The notes beneath the pieces are model-generated. The model ran no database searches. It was given only the letters and a program-made list of their open reading frames with translations, and was not told the origin of the DNA. The translations under genes were made by a program, and so were the position numbers. Shown here piece after piece: positions 15,892 to 23,600 of a stretch of 40,008 bases of DNA. The number at the start of each line of letters is the position of its first letter. The first letter of the stretch is position 1. Source of the stretch: an uncultured bacterium (GTDB taxonomy: Bacteria > Verrucomicrobiota > Kiritimatiellia > RFP12 > UBA1067); assembly GCA_902761035.1 (NCBI GenBank), contig CACWIW010000067.1, forward strand, positions 1 through 40,008, read 5' to 3'.

Positions 15892-17250
15892 TCATTCAAG
15901 AGGTATTGATTTGCCGCTGGCGAGGGCGCGAACGACAAGTGACGCGCCGGAAGCGCAGTCGCCCACGCAGTAGATGTTGCGCGGTGCGTCGGAGATGAGT
16001 GCCGTACGCGGCGTCTGGGCGAGACCGAGCTGCGCGACGACGGGATGATCAGTCGGAACGCCCGTAAAGCCCATAGCGAGAAACACGAGGTCGGCCTTGA
16101 TAATCTCCTTGGTGTTCGGTACGGCGTGGAACTTCAACGGTCTGCCTTCGGGCGAGAACTCCCATTCGACGGTCTCTACTTCGACGCCCGAAACCGCATT
16201 GTCTCCGATGAACCTCAGTGAATTGAGGTTCCACCGGCGTTCGCATCCTTCCTTGTGGCTGGAGCTTGTACGAAGCATATAAGGCCAGAGTGGCCAGGGC
16301 GTCGAGGCGTCGCGTTCGTCCGGCGGCTTGGGCATGATCTCGATCTGCGTGACGGACTTCGCGCCGTGTCGAATCGCCGTGCCCACGCAGTCGCTGCCCG
16401 TGTCGCCACCGCCGATCACGAGTACGTCCTTGCCCTTGGCGTTGATCGGCGGCATATCGATCTCGCCGGTGAGGAAGCGGTTTTGTCCCTCGAGGAGTTC
16501 AAGGGCGAGATGGACGCCGGCCAGCTCACGTCCGGGAATCTTGAGATCGCGGGCGGCGGGCGTGCCGATTGCGACGATCACCGCGTCGTTCTGCTTTGCG
16601 AGCCAATCGGCGGACAAATCCTTGCCAACCTCGATGCCCGTCACGAAGCGGATGCCCTCCTCCTCCAGGAGCGTGCGGCGGCGGTCGATGAGCGACTTGT
16701 CGAGCTTGAAACAGGGAATGCCGTAGCGGAGGAGTCCGCCGATGTTCGCGCGCCGCTCGTAAACCGTGACCACCCATCCTCTGCGCCGCAGCGTGACGGC
16801 GGCGGAAAGCCCCGCCGGACCCGCGCCGATGACGGCAACTGATTTCCCGTTCTCCTTTTCCGGTGGCTGCGGCACGACCCAGCCGTTTTCAAATGCCGTC
16901 TCGATAATGCGCTTCTCGCTCTGCCGTACCATGACGGCCTCTTCGTCGAGGCCATGCACACAACTTGCCTCGCAGAGCGCGGGGCAGATACGAGAAGTGA
17001 ACTCGGGGAAGTCGGAGTTCATCGTCAGGAGCGCGTAGGCCCGCCGCCAGTCGCCCTGCGCAACGGCGCGGTTCTGGTCGGGCACGAAGTTGCCGAGCGG
17101 ACAACCGTAGGCGTGGCAGAACGGCTGTCCGCAGTTCATGCAGCGTGCGGTCTGTTCCTTCAGCTCCTCGTCGGAGAGCATGCGCTCGACCTCGCGCCAG
17201 TCGCGCGTGCGCTCTTCCGTCGGACGGTAGATGTCGTGTATTCGTTGCAT
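15892..17250 (-). CDS. gltD: Glutamate synthase, small subunit
   Basis: This 452-residue iron-sulfur flavoprotein passes electrons from NAD(P)H through FAD and 4Fe-4S clusters to the large subunit. The N-terminal Cys motifs CMNCGQPFC...GC and CPALCEASC should bind two 4Fe-4S clusters. GAGPAGLSAA is the FAD Rossmann motif, GGGDTGSDC the NAD(P)H motif, and YCVGDCASGASLV the C-terminal FAD motif. Length fits the family (about 450-490). It is first in a two-gene operon, and its stop codon is 12 bases before the gltB start. No ribosome site is visible before the ATG at 17250, so the message may be leaderless or nearly so. Unlike gltB, it shows no repeat insertions. Confidence 0.96.
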   Translation of the reverse strand: MQRIHDIYRPTEERTRDWREVERMLSDEELKEQTARCMNCGQPFCHAYGCPLGNFVPDQNRAVAQGDWRRAYALLTMNSDFPEFTSRICPALCEASCVHGLDEEAVMVRQSEKRIIETAFENGWVVPQPPEKENGKSVAVIGAGPAGLSAAVTLRRRGWVVTVYERRANIGGLLRYGIPCFKLDKSLIDRRRTLLEEEGIRFVTGIEVGKDLSADWLAKQNDAVIVAIGTPAARDLKIPGRELAGVHLALELLEGQNRFLTGEIDMPPINAKGKDVLVIGGGDTGSDCVGTAIRHGAKSVTQIEIMPKPPDERDASTPWPLWPYMLRTSSSHKEGCERRWNLNSLRFIGDNAVSGVEVETVEWEFSPEGRPLKFHAVPNTKEIIKADLVFLAMGFTGVPTDHPVVAQLGLAQTPRTALISDAPRNIYCVGDCASGASLVVRALASGKSIPLE

Positions 17251-17383
17251 ATCAGATGCAACATAGCATAACCCATGCCAAGCGGCTGAGCGGCTCCTCC
17301 TGCCCCCATTCTTTTACAATTCCTGTAACAGAACCGAGTTGCGATGCCACAATCTTGTAATGCGTCAATACGCCTGTTTGCGC

Positions 17384-17412
17384 TTGACATATTACGCGGC
17401 GCGTAATATACT
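17384..17412 (+). promoter_or_regulatory. higBA promoter and palindromic operator
   Basis: A consensus TTGACA (17384-17389) and TATACT (17407-17412) lie exactly 17 bases apart. The inverted repeat ATATTACGC-GGC-GCGTAATAT (17389-17409) fills the spacer, as expected for autorepression by HigA. The ATG at 17420 is only 7 bases after the -10, so the transcript would begin at or next to the start codon. Confidence 0.8.
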
Positions 17413-17419
17413 ACGCAAC

Positions 17420-17698
17420 ATGATTTCATCTTTCAGGGACAAAGACACGCGTGAATTGTATGAAACCGGCTCCAGCCGCCGGTTCAATGCGATTGCGCGG
17501 ATTGCGCTGCGAAAGCTAGACATGATTGCCGCCGCAACGCAGGTCGAGACCTTGCGGGTTCCCCCTGGCAACCATCTGGAGTCATTAAATGGAGACCGGC
17601 AAGGCCAATGGAGCATACGCATCAACGGCCAATGGCGAATATGTTTCATGTGGAATGGCAGCAACGCCGAAGGAGTCGAAATCGTTGATTATCATTGA
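17420..17698 (+). CDS. higB: HigB-type toxin (RelE/ParE superfamily)
   Basis: This 92-residue protein has the family pattern of HigB mRNA-cutting toxins: MISSFRDKDTRELYETG at the start, SRRFNAIARIALRKLDMI, LRVPPGNHLESLNGDRQGQW, and the strongly conserved SIRINGQWRICFMW near the end. Such toxins cut mRNA at the ribosome when the antitoxin is lost. The start is fixed by the family N-terminus and by the promoter, which leaves no room for a longer form. The toxin precedes the antitoxin, the usual higBA order. No ribosome-binding site can exist upstream of this ATG if transcription starts where the -10 predicts. Confidence 0.93.
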   Translation: MISSFRDKDTRELYETGSSRRFNAIARIALRKLDMIAAATQVETLRVPPGNHLESLNGDRQGQWSIRINGQWRICFMWNGSNAEGVEIVDYH

Positions 17699-17709
17699 GG
17701 AGGAAGAAA

Positions 17710-18024
17710 ATGCGCACGAAAAACCTGATTCATCCTGGAGAGATCCTTAAAGAAGAGTTTCTGGAGCCGCTTGGTATCAGTCAGAACCAACTGGCGATCG
17801 ACATTCGCGTGCCCGCTCCGCGCATCAGCGCCATTGTACATGGCAGGCGGGCCATTTCAGCCGATACCGCACTTCGGCTCGGTGCCTATTTCAAGATGGA
17901 GCCGCAGTTCTGGCTCAATCTCCAGAGCAACTACGACCTCGGCGTTGCCGAATCTGGAACATGGTCTCGAATCAAGAAGTTGATTCCGGCGTTCGTTCCC
18001 CGAAATGCCGCCGCGATTTTGTGA
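17710..18024 (+). CDS. higA: HigA-type antitoxin, HTH regulator
   Basis: This 104-residue protein carries the HTH domain of HigA antitoxins: HPGEILKEEFLEPLGISQNQLA, then RISAIVHGRRAISADTALRL and the diagnostic FWLNLQSNYDL. It should neutralise HigB and repress the operon through the palindrome in the promoter. The start at 17710 has AGGAGG at 17698-17703, which overlaps the higB stop. A TTG at 17695 is in frame but would place the ribosome site inside the gene. The C-terminal 20 residues (IKKLIPAFVPRNAAAIL) are slightly longer than in many relatives. Confidence 0.94.
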   Translation: MRTKNLIHPGEILKEEFLEPLGISQNQLAIDIRVPAPRISAIVHGRRAISADTALRLGAYFKMEPQFWLNLQSNYDLGVAESGTWSRIKKLIPAFVPRNAAAIL

Positions 18025-18131
18025 CTGATAGCCGTCTATGGTAGCTCTACCTTCACCTTGAAGAAGAGGTGGCCGGAGTTCGTGGGACACGCTTACGCTT
18101 CGCCCCTTGATGTTTTCTTCAAACAACCCCA

Positions 18132-18169
18132 TTGACGCCAAAATGATGATGGTGTATAATTATCACCAT
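18132..18169 (+). promoter_or_regulatory. Promoter and inverted repeat of the VapBC-like operon
   Basis: TTGACG (18132-18137) and TATAAT (18155-18160) are 17 bases apart. ATGGTG (18149-18154) and CACCAT (18164-18169) form an inverted repeat that encloses the -10 and overlaps the ATG at 18168. As in higBA, the start codon is 7 bases after the -10, implying a leaderless message. Confidence 0.75.
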
Positions 18170-18422
18170 GACACGCACTCAAGTACAGATTCCCGATGTT
18201 CTCTTCGGGCGCATCCGCAGATATGCTGAAATCCGCGAAACAAGCATTGCGGATGTTTTCCGCAGCGCACTTGAACTCTTCATGAACGTCCACGCCCCCG
18301 CTGATGTTGTCAAGACACCAAAGCGATGGTCAGTTCCAGTATGCCGCCCGACAGGGCTTGTCGCTGACCCGTTCGCCCATGAGGACTGGCGCGCACTGAT
18401 TTATGAGAATCGTGACGAGTGA
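18168..18422 (+). CDS. VapB-like ribbon-helix-helix antitoxin
   Basis: This 84-residue protein begins TRTQVQIPDVLFGRIRRYAE, followed by RETSIADVFRSALELFM, the pattern of a short beta strand and two helices in ribbon-helix-helix antitoxins. The C-terminal part (PADVVKTPKRWSVPVCRPTG, PFAHEDWRALIYE) would wrap the toxin. It sits 12 bases before a PIN-domain toxin, so antitoxin-toxin order and spacing fit VapBC. It should repress its own promoter by binding the inverted repeat. The exact antitoxin subfamily is not certain. Confidence 0.85.
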   Translation: MTRTQVQIPDVLFGRIRRYAEIRETSIADVFRSALELFMNVHAPADVVKTPKRWSVPVCRPTGLVADPFAHEDWRALIYENRDE

Positions 18423-18434
18423 AGGGGCTGATAC

Positions 18435-18872
18435 ATGGTCTCATGCGACACAAACGTCATTTTCGCGGCATCAAATCCAGACGATGCCAAGCACGCAGAG
18501 GCATGTGCCTTTGTCGAGTCACATGTTGATGATCCGCATTTCGTAATTGCGGAGCAGACCCTTGTGGAATTGTATTGCCTTCTGCGCAATCCGATCGTGC
18601 AAAATCACCCGTTATCGGCATCCGAGGCGGTGGCGGTGATTTCTGCCTATCGATGTAATCCCGTCTGGACTGTCGTTGACGTCCCAACCGCACCAGAAGT
18701 CATGAACGCGGTCTGGCGTCGTGCCGCATCAAAGAACTTCGCAAGGAGGCGCATACACGACGTACGCCTTGCGGAAACCCTCAAGTATTGGGGCGTTGAT
18801 GAATTCCATACGCGTAACACCCGGGATTTCGCCGACCTCGGATTCCGAGTTCTGAGTAATCCCCTTGATTGA
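18435..18872 (+). CDS. vapC: VapC-like PIN-domain ribonuclease toxin
   Basis: This 145-residue PIN protein should cut specific RNAs, commonly tRNA or rRNA loops, using Mg ions. The acidic residues expected in the active site are Asp5 (SCDTNVI), Glu45 (QTLVELY), Asp109 (RIHDVRLAET) and a fourth position in the TRNTRDF motif (Asn128 or Asp131). Length is typical (130-150). GAAGGGG lies before the ATG. The phrase LRNPIVQNHPLSASEA fits the TIGR00028-like Mycobacterium/Verrucomicrobia PIN groups in style, but I do not assign a subgroup. Confidence 0.92.
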   Translation: MVSCDTNVIFAASNPDDAKHAEACAFVESHVDDPHFVIAEQTLVELYCLLRNPIVQNHPLSASEAVAVISAYRCNPVWTVVDVPTAPEVMNAVWRRAASKNFARRRIHDVRLAETLKYWGVDEFHTRNTRDFADLGFRVLSNPLD

Positions 18873-18955
18873 CACGCTTGTCGTGCCAACAGCGGGAGCA
18901 GCCGCGTTTGTCGCGGCCGATGGTAGGGCGCGCTCACCATCCTATTCATGCATAC

Positions 18956-19603
18956 TTACCCAAATAGATTTTCCCAAAACCCTTTAGGGCGAGGGTGCTC
19001 TGGTGGTTTTATTCCCTGTAACTTTTTATTGCGAATCACATGACCAAAGCGATCATTAAACCAACGTTTGGCTTGTGATGGGCGATCTGGGACACCCTCA
19101 GAGAGACGTGTACATAGTTGTACTATCTTTCCTATCTTGCAAGCCAAGTCCCATGAATATGGACCTGCTAACGCATTCTCGTCTTCTATTTGTTTTATGA
19201 CATCATCAGGTCGTTTCCCATATCCTAGGACAACTTCCCATGCTATTGTGCGTTCAAATGCGATACTTGGATGTTCCGCCATAAAATAAGGAGCATCATA
19301 TATAGGTTCGTCATGATTATCTTCGGGGAAAAACCAATTTGCACCCAAGCCTGGAACGATAATCGCGCCTCCACATTCTGGACATGTGCATGTATTATCT
19401 CCAGCTTTAAAATCATAGCTTACTGTTTTTGCACAATGAGGACATTTGCTAGTATTTGTTCCAGGCACTGATGGATTCTCAGGTAACATCCCTGCGTATT
19501 CAAATTGTCTTCCACATTTTGGACAAATTGCATGAGGGTTAAAGGGAGGATTTTCGTATCGTCTCACATGAAGCCCACACGCATTGCAGTAACGGTGTAC
19601 CAA
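18956..19603 (-). CDS. Zinc-ribbon protein of unknown function, TTG start
   Basis: This 215-residue protein has four Cys-x2-Cys pairs in the first 80 residues (CNAC, CPKC, CPHC, CPEC), enough for two zinc ribbons. The later part (EDENALAGPYSWDLACKIGK, RPSQAKRWFNDRFGHVIRN) is helical by composition and not recognised. The reading frame has an in-frame stop just upstream of the TTG at 19603 and no ATG nearby, so TTG is the probable start; AAAGGAG lies 13 bases upstream. Base composition is clearly richer in A/T than most of the window, suggesting recent transfer. It follows the 71-residue gene by 27 bases on the same strand, so both are probably one transcript starting near the repeat element. 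Confidence 0.75.
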   Translation of the reverse strand: MVHRYCNACGLHVRRYENPPFNPHAICPKCGRQFEYAGMLPENPSVPGTNTSKCPHCAKTVSYDFKAGDNTCTCPECGGAIIVPGLGANWFFPEDNHDEPIYDAPYFMAEHPSIAFERTIAWEVVLGYGKRPDDVIKQIEDENALAGPYSWDLACKIGKIVQLCTRLSEGVPDRPSQAKRWFNDRFGHVIRNKKLQGIKPPEHPRPKGFWENLFG

Positions 19604-19630
19604 TTTTCAATCCGTACTCCTTTCTCGCCT

Positions 19631-19846
19631 TTACGACAAGTTGAGTAAAGGCTGTGTCCGAGGAGGGTACACACGCGATCTAAAAGCTTGGTATAACGTC
19701 ACATCCGCATCGCTATCGTACTTCGGCTTCTCTTCTTTGACTATCGGGATCATTACAATCTTGAACGTGTACTGGCCAAACTCTCGTGGAACCTCTATAG
19801 AAATCCTGTTCCGCCGAGGTCTTACCACTCTTTCTAGCGTTGGCAT
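19631..19846 (-). CDS. Small DUF2281/antitoxin-like protein
   Basis: This 71-residue protein begins MPTLERVVRPRRNRISIEVP and continues REFGQYTFKIVMIPI, a pattern like the short antitoxin-type proteins in which a beta-hairpin ends in E-V-I-V-L-P. The start at 19846 is preferred to the ATG at 19852 because GGAAGGAG then sits 6 bases upstream. The longer open frame up to 20104 runs through the repeat element and is not credible. No toxin partner is adjacent; the next gene is the zinc-ribbon protein. The element's terminal repeat ends 13 bases upstream of the ribosome site region, so the element may supply or have replaced the promoter. Confidence 0.6.
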   Translation of the reverse strand: MPTLERVVRPRRNRISIEVPREFGQYTFKIVMIPIVKEEKPKYDSDADVTLYQAFRSRVYPPRTQPLLNLS

Positions 19847-20073
19847 ATCCATCTCCTTCCTTTTAGGAGTTGTCCAAAAATAACTTTTACACTCTTGCGC
19901 ATGTAAACGTCCATGTCGCGAGTGCGGGCACGACGGGTTCCCTGCATACAAATAAGGGCGCGCGTGCGCGAAGGAGATTACGCCTCCCATCCTCCCAAGC
20001 ACATTGATATGTCCGTTTGGTCCAATACACCTTGGGGTATAACGCAACAAAAGTATAGGACACTGGTATGAGT

Positions 20074-20088
20074 GTGTCATTTTGACAC
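20074..20088. promoter_or_regulatory. Palindrome GTGTCA-TTT-TGACAC
   Basis: Third copy of the motif, inside the 597-bp element and facing the copy at 10920-10934 in the sister element. Confidence 0.45.
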
Positions 20089-20168
20089 AATTGGCGCACT
20101 TCAATGCTGCGCACCGTCGAAGGTTTTGGTGCGCACCATCTTGTTATGGCCTTTAGAGCCCCAATTTC

Positions 20169-20206
20169 TGACACCTAGGTGTCACGTTCCTGACATCTAG
20201 GTGTCA
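20169..20206. repeat. Two TGACACCTAGGTGTCA palindromes
   Basis: A perfect 16-base palindrome at 20169-20184 is repeated with one change (TGACATCTAGGTGTCA) at 20191-20206. The start-to-start spacing is 22 bases, about two helical turns, so a dimeric protein could bind both on one face. The sister element lacks this pair. Confidence 0.7.
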
Positions 20207-20538
20207 CGGATCACGGAAAGTGATTGGAAGCTCTTCCTTGGCGGATTTAGCGATGCCGTATCATGGTTCGGGCTGGCCTTGTATTTCTGCGTCTCTTCGT
20301 GAGATTTCGGCGCGGAATCACGGCGAAAGGCCGTGTGCCTTGTCAACTTGCGTGTCGAGGTGCGCGTGGGTCTTCACCAGAGGATCGTGAGCGGCTCGCC
20401 GAGGACGGCTTGTACCACGGCAGATTCGCCGAAGTGTAAAAGTTATTTGTGGACAACGCCTTCTTTGTTAGACGCGGCAAGTTAGACCACACGCATTTGT
20501 GCGGGTCAAGCGGGATGCGACTACCCAAGCGCCGGGGA

Positions 20539-20568
20539 TTGACGAACCACGGAAGGATGTGCTAACAT
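20539..20568 (+). promoter_or_regulatory. Promoter of the secreted GH106-like gene
   Basis: TTGACG at 20539-20544, an 18-base spacer, and an extended -10 (TGC-TAACAT, TAACAT at 20563-20568). Transcription would start near 20575, leaving a leader of about 85 bases before the ATG at 20661. Confidence 0.55.
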
Positions 20569-20660
20569 ACAGCCCATCTTCCATGGAGAGACCAACGACC
20601 TTGAACGGCAGTCGCAAAAGGTCGAATGGAATGCTAATGTTGCGAAGAAGGAATAGACAA

Positions 20661-23600
20661 ATGAAGAAAACGCTGGCTGGTGTTTCTGCCGCGCTGTACG
20701 TGGCGCTGTGCGGCGGGGCGTTCGCCACCGGACTTCCCGAAGGCGAGTTCCGCGACCCGTCCGTGGCGAACAGGCCCGAGACGTGGTTCCACTTCATCGG
20801 CGGCAACGTCGCGAAGCCCGGCATCACCGCCGACCTTGAGGCGATCAAGGGGGCCGGCATCAGCGGCATCCACCTCTTCCACGGACAGTTCGGCGGCAAG
20901 TGGCCCGGCGTCGAGCCGCAGATCACGTGCCTCAGCGCGCCGTGGGACGGCCTCGTCGGGTTCGTCGCGGACGAGTGCAAACGGCTCGGCCTCACGTTCA
21001 CGATGCAGAACTGTCCCGGCTGGGCGATGAGCGGCGGCCCGTGGATCAAGCCGGAGAACGCCATGCGCCACCTTGTCTGGGGACGCACTGACGTCGAGGG
21101 CGGGAAGCGCGTGGAGGTGAAGCTCCCGACGCTCGCGCCGTCCGCCCCCGACCCGAAGGACTACCGCGACGTCGTCGTGCTCGCGTTCCCCGCGACCGCA
21201 GGAGAGTGGAACAGCGCGCTCAAGCCCGCGATGGTGATGAGCAACATCAAGGCGGACTGGGTGGAATGGCAGAAGAACAAAACGGCCGTCCTGATCGACG
21301 GCGGCGTGACGGCCACGATCACGTTCGACTTCGCTGAGCCGGTCACGATCCGCACGGTGGAGCTGCCGGCGGTCGAAAGCCTCGGACACATCTTCAGCTG
21401 CAATCCCGATACGACCGTCGTCTGCGAGGCGAACGGCAAGACGCTCTTCACGCGCGAGATTCCGCAGTCCAACTGGCAGGACGACAGGCCTCTCACGTTC
21501 TCCTGCGACGAGACGACGACGAAGCAGGTGAAAGTTACGCTCAAGCCGCGGAGCCACGCGATCAAGCTCAGACGCATCAGCCTCTTCAGTACCGCCCGCA
21601 ACGACGACTGGGAGGCGCAGGCCGGGTGGACGCTCCGCAGCCTGATGCGCAACCCGCCCGCGAAGCAGAGCGAGTCGGCGTGGGTGAAGTCTGCCGAGGT
21701 ACGCGACGTCTCGAAGTTCATGAAGCCGGACGGCACGTTCGCGTGGGACGCCCCCGCCGGCAAATGGGCGGTCATCCGCGTCGGACAGGTCAACACGATG
21801 CGCCGGAACGGCCCCGCGCCGAAGGAAGGCACGGGATTCGAGTGCGACAAGCTCTCGCCGAAGGGCGCGGACGTCCAGTTCGACAACTACATCGGCCGTC
21901 TCTCCGGCGAGGGCGGTCCCGTCAAGGGCAAGATGGCCCGGATGCTCATGGACAGCTGGGAGTGCAGCCGCCAGACCTGGACGCCCGGCCTCGACAAGGT
22001 GTTCCGCGAGCGCCTCGGCTACGACCTTCTCAAATGGATGCCCGCAATCCTCGGATACGTGGTTGACAGCCCCGAGGTGTCTGCACGCTTCCTCAACGAC
22101 TGGCGCGGGTTCCTCGGCGATCTCATTGCCGACAACTTCTTCGCGCGGATGGCGAAGCGCTGCCACGACCGCGGCATGGACATCACCTTCGAGACGGCGT
22201 TCGGCGACGTCATTCCCGGCGACATCTTGCGCTTCTACAAGTACGCGGACATCCCGATGTGCGAGTTCTGGCAGCCGCGCCACCACGGCGGTGTGGGCGA
22301 CCACAACTACAAGCCCGTCTATCCCTGCGCCTCCGCCGCGCACCTGTACGGCAAGAAGAGCGTGGCCGCCGAGGCGTTCACCTCGGGACAGCTCACGTGG
22401 GACGAGAAGCTCCGCGACCTCAAGTACGTCGCGAACCTCCATCTCGCGCGCGGCGTCTCGCACATGGTGTTCCACACCTACACGCACAACCCGCGCACGG
22501 ACTGGCTGCCGCCGGGAACGTCCTTCGGCGCGGGCATCGGAACGCCGTTCCTGCGCGGACAGACGTGGTGGAAGTTCATGCCCGACTTCACCGCCTACCT
22601 CGCGCGCTGCCAGGCGATGCTCGAGGCCGGCAAGCCCGCGAACGACGTCCTCTGGTACCTCGGCGACGATTGGGACCACAAGCCGGACGAGAACGCCCCG
22701 TTCCCCGACGGACACAAGTTCGACTACTGCAATCCCGATGCGCTTTTGACGCGCATCTTCGTGAATGACAAGGGCGAGTGGACGACGCCCGACGGCATCG
22801 CGTACCGCGTCCTCTGGGTCCCCGAGTCGAAGCGCATGATGCCCGAGACGATGGAAAAAATTCTCGATGGCGTGCAGAAAGGCGCCAAGGCCGCGTTCGC
22901 GGCACTCCCCGAAAGCATCTCGACGCTGCGCGGCGGCGCGGCGATGCAGGCGCGTTTCGACAAGGCACTCGCGGCGATGAAGTCGTCCAAGAACATCTAC
23001 GTGGGGCGTTCGCTTGAATCCGTGCTCGCCGCCGAGAAGATTGCGAAGGATCTCATCGCCGAAGGCGTGGTCTGGAACCACCGCCGCTCGGACGACGCGG
23101 ACTGGTACTTCCTCGCGTCCGCCCGCCAGGGCGTGGGAATCGCCGGTGCCGTCGGCTTCCGCTGCGAAGGCGAGGTCGAGATCTGGCATCCCGAGACGGG
23201 CCTCTCCGAGAAGGTCTATACTGCGTCCGTAAAGGACGGCCGCACGTGGGTCGCACTCTCGCTCGCCCCGCACAAGGCGTGCTTCGTGGTGTTCAAGCGC
23301 GGCGGGAAACTCGATCCGCGCGCCGTCGTGAGCATCGCGAAGGACGGCAAGACGCTCGCCTCGGCGGGGCCAGACCACATCGCCCGTCCGCGTGAAATCT
23401 GCAAGGTCCTCGAAGCCCGCTACGGTGATCTTAAGACGCCCGGACGCTGGGCCGACGTGAGCGCGAAAGTCCAGGCGGCCCTGGACACGCGCAAGGCGAA
23501 GATTACCGTGAACAACGCCTGGGCGGAGTGCGATCCCGCCTACCAGACGCCGAAGTCCTTCTCCGCGAAGGTCCGTCTGCCGGACGGCAAGGTCGTCTCC

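Larger units (their letters stand above)
19865..20461. mobile_element. 597-bp MITE-like element with 28-bp terminal inverted repeats
   Basis: The ends at 19865-19892 (AGGAGTTGTCC...TTTTACAC) and 20434-20461 (GTGTAAAAG...ACAACGCCT) are reverse complements at 26 of 28 positions. No transposase or other convincing gene lies inside, so it would be non-autonomous. Inside are a GTGTCA-TTT-TGACAC palindrome, two TGACACCTAGGTGTCA-type palindromes and two units of the 22-bp GGTGCGCA repeat. A diverged inverted copy occupies 10045-11132. I could not find a clear target-site duplication. Confidence 0.7.

Noticed and set aside
17695-17709. TTG at 17695 as the higA start
   Set aside because: The AGGAGG ribosome site would then lie inside the gene; ATG at 17710 has ideal spacing and gives the family N-terminus.
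19847-20104. Longer N-terminus for the 71-residue minus-strand protein
   Set aside because: The extension would translate the terminal repeat and inner blocks of the element. The good ribosome site is at the shorter start.
20634-23378. Open frame of 914 codons on the minus strand
   Set aside because: It lies opposite the GH106-like gene, has Arg/Ala/Val-rich shadow composition and no domain motif. High GC leaves long antisense frames open.
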